NCBI GenBank assembly: GCA_001899805.1
Contig: MKWP01000002.1
Span: 267,996 to 331,995 of the forward strand
Direction of reading: 5' to 3'
From: Lysobacterales bacterium 66-474
Lineage (GTDB): Bacteria; Pseudomonadota; Gammaproteobacteria; Xanthomonadales; Rhodanobacteraceae
DNA length: 64,000 nt
This document shows, piece by piece, positions 8,135 through 17,302 of the stretch; the stretch's first letter is position 1; each line of letters starts with the position of its first letter. The position numbers and the translations under genes were made by a program. Under the pieces are notes generated by a model. The model searched no databases, was not told the DNA's origin, and saw only the letters and a program-made list of their open reading frames with translations.

Positions 8135-9541
8135 ATGGCGTTGACCGCGCCCCGCACCATGCCCGGTGTGCTGGAATTGCTGCCGCGCGAACAGATCGCG
8201 TTCCAGTCGATGCTGGATACCATCCGGCGCGGGTTCGAGGTGTACGGCTTCCTGCCCATCGAAACCCCGGCGATCGAGCTGGCCGACGTACTGCTGACCA
8301 AGAGCGGCGGCGAAACCGAGCGGCAGGTGTATTTCGTGCAGTCGACCGGCGCGCTGGAGCGCGCACCTGATCAATCGGGGCGGCCCGAACACGCGCTGCG
8401 CTTCGACCTGACCGTGCCGCTGGCGCGCTACGTGGCCGAGCACGAACGCGACCTCGCATTTCCGTTCCGCCGCTACCAGATGCAGCGCGTGTACCGCGGC
8501 GAGCGCGCGCAGCGCGGGCGTTTCCGCGAGTTCTACCAGTGCGACATCGACGTGATCGGCAAGGATACGTTGTCGCTGCGCTACGACGCCGAGATTCCCG
8601 CGGTGATCCACGCGGTGTTCCGCGCGCTCGACATCGGCGCGTTCACGATCTGGCTCAACAACCGCAAACTGATGCGGGGATTCTTCGAGGGGCTGGGCAT
8701 CGGCGATGGCGAAAAACAGATGCTGGTGCTGCGCGAGGTGGACAAACTGGACAAGCGCGGTGCCGAGCACGTGCGCGGCGTGCTGACCGGCGATGCGTTC
8801 GGCCTGTCCGCGGACGCGGTCGAGAAGATCCTGCGCTTCGTCGAAATGCGCTCGACCTCGCTGGCCGATGCGCACGCCAAGCTCGATGCGTTGGGTTCCG
8901 GCAGCGAGACCTTCGAGCAGGGCCGCGCGGAACTGCGCGAAGTGCTGGATACCGTCGCCGCGTTCGGCGTGCCGGAATCGGCGTTCGCGTTGAACCTGTC
9001 GATCGCGCGCGGGCTCGATTACTACACCGGCACGGTGTACGAGACCACCCTGGACGAGCACCCGGAAATCGGTTCGATCTGTTCCGGCGGCCGTTACGAC
9101 AACCTCGCCGGCAACTACACCAAGTCGAACCTTCCGGGCGTCGGCATTTCGATCGGGTTGACCCGGCTGTTCTGGCAGTTGCGCGAGGCGGGGCTGCTGA
9201 AGACCGCCAACAGCACGGTGCAGGTGCTGGTGACGCAGATGGACGCCGCGCAACTTCCGGTGTGCCTCGCCATCGCGAAGGAATTGCGCGATGCCGGCAT
9301 CGCCACCGAGGTCGCGCTGGAAGGCGGCAAACTCGGCAAGCAGTTGAAGTACGCCGATCGCGCCGGCATCCGCTTCGCGGTGGTGGCGGGCGAGGACGAA
9401 TTGGCACGTGGCGCGGTGGCGGTGAAGGATCTGCGCCGCGGCGACCAGTTCGAGGTACCGCGCGTGGAACTGGTGAAATCGCTGCGGGTGGAATTGGCGC
9501 AGGACGAAGCAGGCATCGGCGGAGAATCTTCTCCTTCATGA
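8135..9541 (+). CDS. hisS: histidyl-tRNA synthetase
   Basis: Class II aminoacyl-tRNA synthetase (468 aa) that charges tRNA-His. Motif 2 is visible in [20 protein letters not shown] and [13 protein letters not shown], the histidine-specific loop in [13 protein letters not shown], and motif 3 in [15 protein letters not shown]-terminal anticodon-binding domain follows (VQVLVTQMD...[13 protein letters not shown]). HisZ, the regulatory paralogue, was considered. It was rejected because all catalytic motifs and the anticodon domain are present and HisG in this window is the long, HisZ-independent form. The ATG at 8135 is the only good start near the family N terminus. Confidence 0.95.
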   Translation: MALTAPRTMPGVLELLPREQIAFQSMLDTIRRGFEVYGFLPIETPAIELADVLLTKSGGETERQVYFVQSTGALERAPDQSGRPEHALRFDLTVPLARYVAEHERDLAFPFRRYQMQRVYRGERAQRGRFREFYQCDIDVIGKDTLSLRYDAEIPAVIHAVFRALDIGAFTIWLNNRKLMRGFFEGLGIGDGEKQMLVLREVDKLDKRGAEHVRGVLTGDAFGLSADAVEKILRFVEMRSTSLADAHAKLDALGSGSETFEQGRAELREVLDTVAAFGVPESAFALNLSIARGLDYYTGTVYETTLDEHPEIGSICSGGRYDNLAGNYTKSNLPGVGISIGLTRLFWQLREAGLLKTANSTVQVLVTQMDAAQLPVCLAIAKELRDAGIATEVALEGGKLGKQLKYADRAGIRFAVVAGEDELARGAVAVKDLRRGDQFEVPRVELVKSLRVELAQDEAGIGGESSPS

Positions 9542-9565
9542 CGTCAATCGCACGATCACCCCTGA

Positions 9566-9593
9566 CGTCATTCCCGCGCAAGCGGGAATCCAT
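9566..9593 (+). repeat. palindromic repeat, left copy, upstream of GIY-YIG gene
   Basis: A 28-base unit whose core ATTCCCGC-GCAA-GCGGGAAT forms an 8-bp stem with a GCAA loop. The whole unit recurs as an exact reverse complement at 9912-9939, so the GIY-YIG gene is enclosed by a perfect inverted repeat. Repeats of the ATTCCCGC/GCGGGAAT type are common extragenic elements in Xanthomonadales and Neisseria (dRS3-like). Confidence 0.9.
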
Positions 9594-9610
9594 CTTCAAA
9601 GGATGTGTGG

Positions 9611-9904
9611 ATGGATAAGCAACCGGCGGTTTACATACTTTCGAATCGCGAGCGAGGTACTTTGTACGTTGGCGTGACGGGCAACTTGAAATTGCGGGTC
9701 TGGGAACATCGGCAAGGGTTCGTTGATGGATTCACGAAGCGGTATGGCGTGAAACGTTTGGTCTGGTACGAGTGGGTTGCCGATTTTCCGTCGGCGATCC
9801 AGCGAGAGAAACGGATCAAAAAGTGGAATCGGGCTTGGAAGCTCGAATTGATAGAAGGAAGTAATCCGTCCTGGAAGGATCTTTGGGAAGATTTGTGCGA
9901 TTGA
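9611..9904 (+). CDS. GIY-YIG nuclease family protein
   Basis: Small 97-aa single-domain nuclease. The GIY-YIG elements are VYIL (residues 7-10) and LYVGVTGN (18-25), followed by the conserved Arg29, His33 and a probable metal-binding Glu66 in SAIQREKRIKKW. The in-frame ATG at 9611 with AAAGGA upstream is preferred to the GTG at 9605. The GC content is clearly lower than that of the flanking hisS and lyase genes. The gene sits inside a perfect inverted pair of 28-bp palindromes, which suggests transfer or movement as a unit. Related UPF0213/YhbQ-like proteins have no settled physiological role, and I assign none. Confidence 0.88.
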   Translation: MDKQPAVYILSNRERGTLYVGVTGNLKLRVWEHRQGFVDGFTKRYGVKRLVWYEWVADFPSAIQREKRIKKWNRAWKLELIEGSNPSWKDLWEDLCD

Positions 9905-9911
9905 AGCAACA

Positions 9912-9939
9912 ATGGATTCCCGCTTGCGCGGGAATGACG
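9912..9939 (-). repeat. palindromic repeat, right copy, downstream of GIY-YIG gene
   Basis: Exact reverse complement of 9566-9593. It starts 7 bases after the GIY-YIG stop codon and ends 22 bases before the ammonia-lyase start, so it may also act as a transcript-end hairpin. Confidence 0.9.
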
Positions 9940-9961
9940 CCCTTTGGGGATGGTTGGATTC

Positions 9962-11854
9962 ATGACTAACGAACAGATCAAGCTGGATGGCGGCAGCCTG
10001 ACCCGCGCGGAGGTGATCGCGGTCGCACGTGGTGGCGCAAAGGTCGAACTGGACGCCGCGCAGTTGCACAAGGTGCAGCGCGCCGCCGATTTCATCGCCG
10101 ACAAGGTGCGCTGCGGCGAGCCGATCTACGGCGTCACCACCGGCTTCGGCAGCAACGCGGACAAGCTGCTGGGGGCGCATCGCGTGCGCGACGAGCTGCC
10201 GGGGGGCAACCCCGATCCGCGCGAGGAAACCTTGCCGGAGGAATTGCAGCACAACCTCGTCATCACCCACGCGGTATGCGTGGGCGAGCCGCTGACGCCG
10301 GACGTGGTGCGCGCGATGCTGGTGATCCGCATCAACACGTTGATGCGCGGGCATTCCGGCATCCGCGTCGAAACCCTGCGCGCGCTGTCGGAGATGTTGA
10401 ATCGCGGCATCGTGCCGGTGGTGCCGGCCAAAGGCTCGGTGGGTGCGAGCGGTGACCTCGCGCCGCTGTCGCACCTCGCGATCGTGCTGCTGGGCGGCGG
10501 CGAGGCGTTCGTCGAAGGCGAGCGCATGTCCGGCGCGGAGGCCCTGCAGCGCGTCGGGATGCAGCCGGTCAAATTGTCCTTCAAGGAAGGCTTGGCGCTC
10601 AACAACGGCACCGCGCAGATGCTGGCGACCGCGGTGCTGGCGCTGGATGAACTGGAATACCTGCTCGGCGTCGCCGATCTCGCCGCGGCGATGACACTGG
10701 ACGCCTTCGCCGGCCGCAGCGGCGCGTTGCGCGAAGAAGTGCACGCGCTGCGTCCGCATCCGGGACAGGTTTCCGCGGCACGCCGTGTACGCGGGTTGCT
10801 CGCCAATTCCACGCTGGTCGACATTCCTTACCATCTGGTGCCGCGCTTCAAGACCTGGAGCGCACGTGCGTGGACCACGCCGCAAGACCGTGCGCTCAGT
10901 TTCGACATACGTTGGGAGTGGGTGCCGGCCGACCAGCGGCACGGACGCGAGGCGTTCTACCAGCGCTTCCTGCCGTTCAAGGGCGGCAAGAAACACCAGC
11001 CGCAGGACGCCTATTGCCTGCGCTGCATGCCGCAGGTGCACGGCGCGGTGCGCGATGCGTGGGCGCAGGCCTGCCGCGTCATCGACATCGAATTGAACGC
11101 GGTCACCGACAATCCGCTGATCTTCCCGGATGCGGAAGGTGCCCGTCACATCGAGGAGCAAGTGATCTCGGCGGGCCATTTCCACGGCATGCCGCTGGCG
11201 CTGGCGATGAGCTACGTGAAGGCCGCGATCCCGGTGCTGGCGTCGATTTCGGAACGGCGGCTCAACAAGCTGGTGGATCCCGCGACCAACGACGGCCTGC
11301 CGGCGTTCCTGACCGGCAACGAGGATGGCACCGATTCCGGGTTCATGATCGTGCAGTACACCGCGGCGGCGCTGGCCAACGATTTGGCCACGCGTGCGCA
11401 CCCGGCCAGCGTGTATTCGATCCCGACCAGCGCGAACGCCGAGGATCATGTCTCGATGGGCGCCAACGAGGCGCGCCAGGTGCTGGGGATGACCCGCGAC
11501 CTGTCCGACGTGCTGGCGTTGGAGTTGTACACCGCGGCGCAGGCGCTGGACTACCGCAACGACATGCTGAACGCGGCGCGCCGCCTGGCCGTCGCGGGCG
11601 GTTGGCAGGCGCTCGCGGCCAAGGTCGACAATCCGCCGCCGGCCGGGCACCCGCAGCGCGCGCAATTCGAAGCCGAGGTACAGGCGCTGGCCGGCCAGCT
11701 TGCCGGCGCCGGGGCATTCCGTCCGGGCGAGGCGGTGCGCATGGCGCACGAGCGCCTGCGCCAGGCCATCGGCTTCATGCACCGCGACCGCGCGATGCAG
11801 CACGACATAGCGGCGGCCTGCCGACTGCTGCACGAACGCGCCGTCGGCGCCTGA
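9962..11854 (+). CDS. hutH: MIO-type histidine/aromatic amino acid ammonia-lyase
   Basis: Ammonia-lyase of the HAL/PAL/TAL family (630 aa against about 510 for HutH). It forms the MIO cofactor from Ala162-Ser-Gly in ASGDLAPLSH. The active-site IYGVTTGFGS loop, GLALNNGTAQ and SIPTSANAEDHVSM are present. Unusual features: an extra segment of about 55 residues after ANSTLVDIPYH before QPQDAYCLRC; GHFHG where HutH has GNFHGEP; and Asp where HutH has the substrate-related Glu of the ASENK element (ANDLATRAHPAS). Histidine is therefore not assured as substrate. No hutU, hutI or hutG lies nearby; instead it directly precedes the histidine biosynthetic operon. The ATG at 9962 was chosen over an upstream TTG. 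Confidence 0.8.
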   Translation: MTNEQIKLDGGSLTRAEVIAVARGGAKVELDAAQLHKVQRAADFIADKVRCGEPIYGVTTGFGSNADKLLGAHRVRDELPGGNPDPREETLPEELQHNLVITHAVCVGEPLTPDVVRAMLVIRINTLMRGHSGIRVETLRALSEMLNRGIVPVVPAKGSVGASGDLAPLSHLAIVLLGGGEAFVEGERMSGAEALQRVGMQPVKLSFKEGLALNNGTAQMLATAVLALDELEYLLGVADLAAAMTLDAFAGRSGALREEVHALRPHPGQVSAARRVRGLLANSTLVDIPYHLVPRFKTWSARAWTTPQDRALSFDIRWEWVPADQRHGREAFYQRFLPFKGGKKHQPQDAYCLRCMPQVHGAVRDAWAQACRVIDIELNAVTDNPLIFPDAEGARHIEEQVISAGHFHGMPLALAMSYVKAAIPVLASISERRLNKLVDPATNDGLPAFLTGNEDGTDSGFMIVQYTAAALANDLATRAHPASVYSIPTSANAEDHVSMGANEARQVLGMTRDLSDVLALELYTAAQALDYRNDMLNAARRLAVAGGWQALAAKVDNPPPAGHPQRAQFEAEVQALAGQLAGAGAFRPGEAVRMAHERLRQAIGFMHRDRAMQHDIAAACRLLHERAVGA

Positions 11855-11897
11855 TCCGCGCTGCATTCGAACGCATTCCGAGCCGTGGCCGCGGCGC

Positions 11898-11926
11898 TTG
11901 CGCGCGGGTCATGGTGCCGTTATCCT
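11898..11926 (+). promoter_or_regulatory. probable sigma-70 promoter of the his operon
   Basis: TTGCGC at 11898-11903 and TATCCT at 11921-11926 are separated by 17 bases. Transcription would start at about 11933, right where the 24-bp palindrome begins, about 90 bases before the first gene. Confidence 0.55.
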
Positions 11927-11933
11927 CTCGTTC

Positions 11934-11957
11934 AATGTATTAATGCATTAATACATT
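11934..11957. promoter_or_regulatory. perfect 24-bp palindrome, candidate operator of the his operon
   Basis: The sequence AATGTATTAATG is followed directly by its exact reverse complement. This AT-rich stretch stands out sharply in GC-rich surroundings. It begins 7 bases after the proposed -10 box, spanning the expected transcription start, a position suited to repression. The first downstream gene encodes a TrpR-superfamily DNA-binding protein, the obvious candidate ligand. TrpR-family operators are typically near-perfect palindromes of this size. Confidence 0.75.
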
Positions 11958-12021
11958 GGCATCCTTGGTGCATTTGCATATCCATATCCAGTGACCGCGA
12001 AGGCGCGGCCGTGGAGCCTCG

Positions 12022-12357
12022 ATGAAACGCAGAATGCTCGATCCCGAAGAATCCGCCGGCACGGCGGAAACCAGCCTGTGCAAGGCACTGCTCGCGATGC
12101 GCGACGTCGGCGAGATGCGCGCGCTGTTGCACGACCTGTGCACGCCGGCGGAGCTGGAGGCATTGGTGGATCGTTGGACGGTGGTGCCGCACGTGCTGAA
12201 GGGCACACCGTATCGCGAGATCCACGAACACACCGCGGTCAGCATCACCACGATCGGCCGGGTCGCCCGCTTCCTGACCCGGGGCAGCGGCGGTTACCGC
12301 AAGGCCGCGGCGCGGGTCGCGGCGCGCGGCAAGCCGCGGCAGGAGCGGCGCGCATGA
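12022..12357 (+). CDS. TrpR-related YerC/YecD family regulator
   Basis: A 111-aa DNA-binding protein of the TrpR/YerC/YecD family. Helical N-terminal core ([20 protein letters not shown], then [13 protein letters not shown]) and a helix-turn-helix in [21 protein letters not shown]; the C terminus is rich in Arg and Lys. It overlaps hisG by 4 bases and lies directly after a promoter and a 24-bp palindrome. It is therefore probably an autoregulated repressor of the his operon. A TrpR-family his regulator (called HisR in comparative work, as I recall) has been proposed for Xanthomonadales. The effector, possibly histidine, is inference. Confidence 0.88.
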   Translation: MKRRMLDPEESAGTAETSLCKALLAMRDVGEMRALLHDLCTPAELEALVDRWTVVPHVLKGTPYREIHEHTAVSITTIGRVARFLTRGSGGYRKAAARVAARGKPRQERRA

Positions 12358-13244
12358 ATCCGCGCGAACGCCTGCGCATCGCGGTGCAGAAATCCGGGCG
12401 GCTCAGCGAACCCGCCTTCGATCTGCTGGACCGTTGCGGCTTGCGCTTCCGGCGCAGCCGCGACGGGTTGTTCTGTTTTGGCGAGGGCGAGCCGATCGAC
12501 CTGCTGCTGGTGCGCGACGACGACATCCCCGGTCTGATCGCGCAGGGCGTGTGCGAGCTCGGCATCGTCGGGCGCAACGTGCTGGACGAATTTTCGCGCG
12601 GCACCGATGCAGGCCCGGAACTGCAGGCCATGCGCGGGCTGGGCTTCGGCCACTGCCGGCTGGCCATCGCGGTGCCGCAGGAGCGCGCCTACGACGGCCC
12701 TGCATCGCTGGCCGGCCTGCGGCTGGCGACGTCGTATCCGAACCTGCTGCGCGACTGGCTGCGACGGCATGCGGTGCAGGCCGACGTGGTCACGCTGGCC
12801 GGGTCGGTCGAGATCGCGCCGCGTCTCGGCACCGCGGACGCCATCTGCGACCTCGTGCAGAGCGGCGCGACGCTGCTGGCCAACCAGTTGCGCGAGGTCG
12901 ATCGGGTGCTGGACAGCGAAGCGGTGCTGGTGCGGGCCGCGCAGCTTCCGGCCGATGGCCGCGCCGACGTCGTCGAATTGTTGTTGCGCCGGATCGAAGG
13001 GGTCACGCGCGTGCGCGGGTCGCGCCTGTTGTTGTTGCAGGCGGCGCGCGATTGCGTGGAAGCGGTGATCGCCGCGCTGCCGGGTTCGCCGCGCCCGACC
13101 GTGCTGCAGATGGATGGGCAGCCGGGGCAGGTGATGTTGCAGGCGCTGTGCCCCGACGAGTTGGGTTGGCGCCAGCTCGAGGAGATCCAGCGCGCCGGCG
13201 CGCGCGAGCTGTTCGTGCTGCCGGTCGAGAGGGCGCTGGCATGA
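12354..13244 (+). CDS. hisG: ATP phosphoribosyltransferase, long form
   Basis: First enzyme of histidine biosynthesis; it joins ATP and PRPP to give phosphoribosyl-ATP. The protein is 296 aa, the long form whose C-terminal ACT-like domain carries histidine feedback inhibition, so no HisZ is needed. Visible: [19 protein letters not shown] at the N terminus, the [13 protein letters not shown] segment, and the PRPP-binding region around [23 protein letters not shown] overlaps join it to the regulator upstream and hisD downstream. Confidence 0.96.
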   Translation: MNPRERLRIAVQKSGRLSEPAFDLLDRCGLRFRRSRDGLFCFGEGEPIDLLLVRDDDIPGLIAQGVCELGIVGRNVLDEFSRGTDAGPELQAMRGLGFGHCRLAIAVPQERAYDGPASLAGLRLATSYPNLLRDWLRRHAVQADVVTLAGSVEIAPRLGTADAICDLVQSGATLLANQLREVDRVLDSEAVLVRAAQLPADGRADVVELLLRRIEGVTRVRGSRLLLLQAARDCVEAVIAALPGSPRPTVLQMDGQPGQVMLQALCPDELGWRQLEEIQRAGARELFVLPVERALA

Positions 13245-14569
13245 GGCGCATCGATTGGAGGGATCTCGACGACCGCGAACGCGCGCGGGCGCTGGCGCGC
13301 CCTCCGCGGGTCCGCAGCGCCGAGCTGCGCGTCGCGGTCGCGGACATCCTCGACGAGGTGCGGGCGCGCGGTGACGCCGCGTTGCGGCGGTACGCCGCGA
13401 AATTCGATCAAGTGGAAATCGGGGACATCGAGGTCACGGCCGGCGAGTTCGATGCCGCCGATGCATCGCTGGACCCGGGGTTGAAGCGGGCCGTGCGCGA
13501 AGCCGCGGAGCGCATCGAGGCGTTTCACCGCGCCTGCATGGTGCCGGACGTCGCGCTCGACACCGCGCCGGGCGTGCGCGTGGAACGCGTGTCGCGTGCG
13601 ATCGCGCGCGTCGGCCTGTACGTGCCGGCCGGCAGCGCGCCGCTGCCCTCGACGGTATTGATGCTGGCGATTCCGGCACGGCTCGCCGGGTGCGAGGACA
13701 TCGTGCTGTGCTCGCCGCCGCGCGCGGACGGTGGCTGCGATCCGGCGGTGCTGTTCGCCGCGCGCCTGTGCGGCGTCCAGCGTGTGTTCAAGTCGGGTGG
13801 CGCGCAGGCGATCGCGGCGCTGGCCTACGGAACGGAGAGCGTGCCGCATTGCGACAAGCTGTTCGGGCCCGGCAACGCGTTCGTCACCGAGGCCAAGTTG
13901 CAGGTGTCGTCCGACCCGGCCGGCGCCGCCATCGACATGCCGGCGGGGCCATCCGAAGTCCTGGTGATCGCGGATGATTCGGCGAATCCCGCGTTCGTCG
14001 CGGCCGACCTGTTGTCGCAAGCCGAGCACGGACCGGACTCGCAGGTGCTGCTGGTCAGCGATTCGGACGCCACGCTGGATGCCGCGGCGCGCGAGGTGGA
14101 GCGTCAGTGCGCGACGCTGCCGCGCGCCGCGATCGCGCGTCAGGCGCTGGCGCACAGCCGCCTGGTCCGGGTTGCCTTGATCGCCGATGCGTTCGAAGTG
14201 GGCAACCGCTACGCACCCGAGCACCTGATCGTGCAGGTGCGCGAGCCGCGTCGCTGGCTCGATGCGATCCGCAACGCCGGGTCCGTGTTCCTCGGGCCGT
14301 GGACGCCCGAGTCGCTGGGCGACTATTGCAGCGGCAGCAACCACGTACTGCCGACCTACGGCTGGGCGCGCAGCGTCGGCGGTTTGTCGGTGGCGAGTTT
14401 CCAGAAGCAGGTCACGCTGCAGGAATGCACGGCCGAAGGCCTGCGCACGATCGGGCCATGTGCCGCGACGCTGGCTGCCGCCGAACGGCTGGATGCGCAT
14501 CGCCGTGCGATCGAGGTGCGGTTGGCTTCCGGTCCGTCCGCTGCCTCGGCGGAGGTCGCCGTCGCATGA
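13241..14569 (+). CDS. hisD: histidinol dehydrogenase
   Basis: Zinc- and NAD-dependent enzyme (442 aa) that oxidises histidinol to histidine in the last two steps. Recognised from [50 protein letters not shown] and [13 protein letters not shown]. Zinc and substrate residues lie in [16 protein letters not shown], and [10 protein letters not shown] and [13 protein letters not shown] follow. The length is normal, with 4-base overlaps at both ends. Confidence 0.97.
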   Translation: MRRIDWRDLDDRERARALARPPRVRSAELRVAVADILDEVRARGDAALRRYAAKFDQVEIGDIEVTAGEFDAADASLDPGLKRAVREAAERIEAFHRACMVPDVALDTAPGVRVERVSRAIARVGLYVPAGSAPLPSTVLMLAIPARLAGCEDIVLCSPPRADGGCDPAVLFAARLCGVQRVFKSGGAQAIAALAYGTESVPHCDKLFGPGNAFVTEAKLQVSSDPAGAAIDMPAGPSEVLVIADDSANPAFVAADLLSQAEHGPDSQVLLVSDSDATLDAAAREVERQCATLPRAAIARQALAHSRLVRVALIADAFEVGNRYAPEHLIVQVREPRRWLDAIRNAGSVFLGPWTPESLGDYCSGSNHVLPTYGWARSVGGLSVASFQKQVTLQECTAEGLRTIGPCAATLAAAERLDAHRRAIEVRLASGPSAASAEVAVA

Positions 14570-15657
14570 ACCGCACCGATAGCCCGGTCGACCTCGCCCG
14601 CCCGGAAATCCGGGCGCTGCAAGCATATTCCTCGGCGCGCATGGAAGCGCGCGGCGGCGCGCTGCTGTTGAACGCCAACGAATCGCCGTGGCCGCCGTTC
14701 GACAATGCCGCAGGCTGGAATCGCTATCCCGATCCGCAACCGGCCGCGTTGCTGGACAGGCTGGCCGAACTGTACGGCGTCGATGCGACCCAACTGTTGA
14801 TCGGTCGCGGCAGCGACGAGGGCATCGACCTGCTGATGCGCGCGTTTTGTGCGGCGGGCCGCGATGCGATCATGGTTTCGCCGCCGACCTTCGGCATGTA
14901 CGCGGTGTGTGCGCGGGTGCAGGGTGCCGACGTGGTCGAGGCGCCGTTGCGCGAGGATGGCTCGCTGGATGTCGATGCGCTGCTTGCACGCGTGACGCCG
15001 GCGGTGAAACTGGTGTTCGTGTGTGCGCCCAACAATCCGTCGGGTGCGGGCGTGCCGCGCACGGCGATCCTGCGACTGGCCGGAGCGCTGGCGGGCAGGG
15101 CCTTGCTGGTGGTCGACGAGGCCTATGTGGAGTTTGTCGAACCCGGGGGCGATGGCGGCAGCGTCGCCGATTGCGTGGGCGCCGTACCGAATCTGGTCGT
15201 GCTGCGCACCCTGTCCAAGGCATGGGCACTGGCCGGCGTGCGCGTCGGCATGTTGCTCGCCGATGCGCGGGTGGTCGCCTTGTTGCGCAAGTTGACGCCG
15301 CCGTACCCGGTGCCGGCGCCTTGCGCGGAAGCCGCGCTGCGCGCGGTTTCAAGGGCCGGCGAACGCGCCATGCGCGAGCGCGTGGCCGTGACGATCCACG
15401 AACGTGCACGCTTGCGCGCCGCCTTGGCCGGGCTCGCCTGCGTGCGCGAAGTATTGCCGTCGCAGGCGAATTTCCTGGCCGTGCGTTTCCACGATGCCGA
15501 AGCGGCGCTGGATGCGCTGCTGGCGTCGGGCATCGTGGTGCGCGACGTGCGGCGCTACCCGAGCCTGGGCGATGCGTTGCGCCTGACGCTCGGGGCGCCT
15601 GCCGAAAACGATCGCGTGCTCCAGGTCCTGCGGGCTTGCGTGGAGCAGCCGGCATGA
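14566..15657 (+). CDS. hisC: histidinol-phosphate aminotransferase
   Basis: PLP-dependent class II aminotransferase (363 aa) that converts imidazole-acetol phosphate to histidinol phosphate. It has [12 protein letters not shown] near the N terminus, [14 protein letters not shown], the [11 protein letters not shown] strand, [11 protein letters not shown] with the PLP-contacting Asp and Tyr, and the PLP lysine in [16 protein letters not shown]. It lies in the operon position typical of gammaproteobacteria, between hisD and hisB. Confidence 0.96.
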   Translation: MNRTDSPVDLARPEIRALQAYSSARMEARGGALLLNANESPWPPFDNAAGWNRYPDPQPAALLDRLAELYGVDATQLLIGRGSDEGIDLLMRAFCAAGRDAIMVSPPTFGMYAVCARVQGADVVEAPLREDGSLDVDALLARVTPAVKLVFVCAPNNPSGAGVPRTAILRLAGALAGRALLVVDEAYVEFVEPGGDGGSVADCVGAVPNLVVLRTLSKAWALAGVRVGMLLADARVVALLRKLTPPYPVPAPCAEAALRAVSRAGERAMRERVAVTIHERARLRAALAGLACVREVLPSQANFLAVRFHDAEAALDALLASGIVVRDVRRYPSLGDALRLTLGAPAENDRVLQVLRACVEQPA

Positions 15658-16721
15658 GCCGCAAGCTGCTGTTCGTCGATCGTGATGGGTGCCTCGTGGT
15701 CGAGCCGGGCGACGAGCAACTCGACAACTTCGAAAAGTTCGACCTGATGCCGGGTGTCATCGCGGCGCTGCAGCGTTGCGTCGCGGCCGGTTACGACCTG
15801 GTGATGGTGACCAACCAGGACGGGCTCGGCAGCGCGGGTTTCCCGGAAGCGGATTTTCGTGGCCCGCAGGAGTTGCTGTTGCGCATCCTTGCGTCGCAGG
15901 GCATCCGCTTCCGCGAAGTGCTGATCGACCGCAGTTTCGAACACGAGAATCGCGATACCCGCAAACCCGGCACGGGCATGCTGCGCCACCATCTCTCCGA
16001 CGACGGCTGGAGCCGCGTCGATTCCGCGGTGGTGGGCGACCGCGCCACCGACATGCAGCTCGCGGGCAACCTCGGCGTGCGTGGATTCCGCATCGGCGCG
16101 GACGGGATGGACTGGACCGAAATCGCGCACCGCTTGCTGGACGATCCGCGTGTGGGCGAGGTCGAGCGCGTGACGCGAGAGACCCGCATTTCGGTTCGCG
16201 TCGACCTCGACCGTTGCGATGACGCCGAAGTTTCCACCGGCATCGGGTTCTTCGACCACATGCTGGAACAGCTCGGCAAGCATGGTGGTTTCGCCTTGAG
16301 GCTGCGTTGCGAGGGCGACACCCACGTCGACGAACACCACACCGTCGAGGACTGCGGCCTGGCGATCGGCGAGGCGCTCAGGCGGGCACTCGGCGACAAG
16401 CGCGGCATCGCCCGCTACGGTTTCTCGTTGCCGATGGACGAAAGCGCGGCGGATGCGCGGCTCGATCTTTCCGGTCGCGCCTGTTTCGTGTTCGATGGCC
16501 GCTTTCCGCGCGAGCGCGTGGGCGAACTGCCGACCGAGATGGTGCCGCATTTCTTCCGCTCGCTGTGCGATGCGCTGGGCGCGAACCTGCATCTCGCGGT
16601 GCGCGGCGAGAACGCGCACCACATGGTCGAGGCGTGCTTCAAGGTCGTCGCGCGCGCGTTGCGGCAGGCCCTGCGCCGCGAGGGCGATGCACTGCCAAGC
16701 ACGAAAGGGCTGCTGGCATGA
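15654..16721 (+). CDS. hisB: bifunctional histidinol-phosphatase / imidazoleglycerol-phosphate dehydratase
   Basis: Fusion enzyme (355 aa). Residues 1 to about 165 form a HAD phosphatase (nucleophile motif LLFVDRDGCLV, then MVTNQDGLGS and VVGDRATDMQLAGN). The rest is the dehydratase (TGIGFFDHMLEQLGKHGGF, DEHHTVEDCGLAIGEALR, and ENAHHMVEACFK). E. coli HisB has a cysteine zinc loop (CPH...CDCRKP); here the equivalent reads SFEHENRDTRKPG with no cysteine, so that zinc site is missing. This appears to be a lineage trait, since the remembered Xanthomonas sequence also lacks most of the cysteines. It overlaps hisC and hisH by 4 bases. Confidence 0.96.
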   Translation: MSRKLLFVDRDGCLVVEPGDEQLDNFEKFDLMPGVIAALQRCVAAGYDLVMVTNQDGLGSAGFPEADFRGPQELLLRILASQGIRFREVLIDRSFEHENRDTRKPGTGMLRHHLSDDGWSRVDSAVVGDRATDMQLAGNLGVRGFRIGADGMDWTEIAHRLLDDPRVGEVERVTRETRISVRVDLDRCDDAEVSTGIGFFDHMLEQLGKHGGFALRLRCEGDTHVDEHHTVEDCGLAIGEALRRALGDKRGIARYGFSLPMDESAADARLDLSGRACFVFDGRFPRERVGELPTEMVPHFFRSLCDALGANLHLAVRGENAHHMVEACFKVVARALRQALRREGDALPSTKGLLA

Positions 16722-17302
16722 GCGTGGTGCTGGTCGACTCGGGCGGCGCCAACATCGGTTCGGTGCGCTACGCCCTGCAGCGATTGGGCGTGGAGGCTGC
16801 ACTGACGTCCGATGCCGCCGCGATCCGCGCCGCCGACAAGGTGATTCTGCCCGGGGTCGGGGCCGCCGCGCCCGCGATGCAACGATTGCGCGCGTTGCGC
16901 CTCGTCGAGGTGCTGCGCAGCCTGACCCAACCGGTGCTGGGCGTGTGCCTCGGCATGCAGCTCCTGTGCGCGCATTCGGAAGAAGGCGATGTCGATGGCC
17001 TGGACGTCATCGACGCGACGGTCAGGCGCATCGATGCGCGCGATGGACTGCGGGTGCCGCACATGGGCTGGAACCGCGTGCGCGCGATCGCGCCGCATGC
17101 GTGGCTGGCCCGCGAAGACGGTTGGGCGTACTTCGTGCATGGCTACGCGGTGCCGGTGGGCGCGTCGACGCTGGCCACCTGCGAATATGGCGCGACGTTC
17201 TCCGCCGCGATCGGCCGCGGCAATTTCGCGGGCGTGCAGTTCCACCCTGAACGCTCCGCGACGCTGGGCGCGAGGGTGCTGCGGGGGTTCCTCGCCGCAT
17301 GA
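16718..17302 (+). CDS. hisH: imidazole glycerol phosphate synthase, glutaminase subunit
   Basis: Class I glutamine amidotransferase (194 aa) that supplies ammonia to HisF. The catalytic Cys is in [11 protein letters not shown], and the His and Glu are in [24 protein letters not shown] gives the oxyanion strand. It partners HisF, encoded two genes downstream, in the closed complex that makes IGP and AICAR. Confidence 0.96.
   Translation: MSVVLVDSGGANIGSVRYALQRLGVEAALTSDAAAIRAADKVILPGVGAAAPAMQRLRALRLVEVLRSLTQPVLGVCLGMQLLCAHSEEGDVDGLDVIDATVRRIDARDGLRVPHMGWNRVRAIAPHAWLAREDGWAYFVHGYAVPVGASTLATCEYGATFSAAIGRGNFAGVQFHPERSATLGARVLRGFLAA

Noticed and set aside
8135..9541. HisZ regulatory subunit instead of HisS
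   Set aside because: All class II catalytic motifs and the anticodon domain are present, and HisG is the long form.
12434..13240. Long GC-rich open frames overlapping the his genes
   Set aside because: They are out-of-frame shadows with Arg/Ala-rich translations; the true genes have family motifs throughout.
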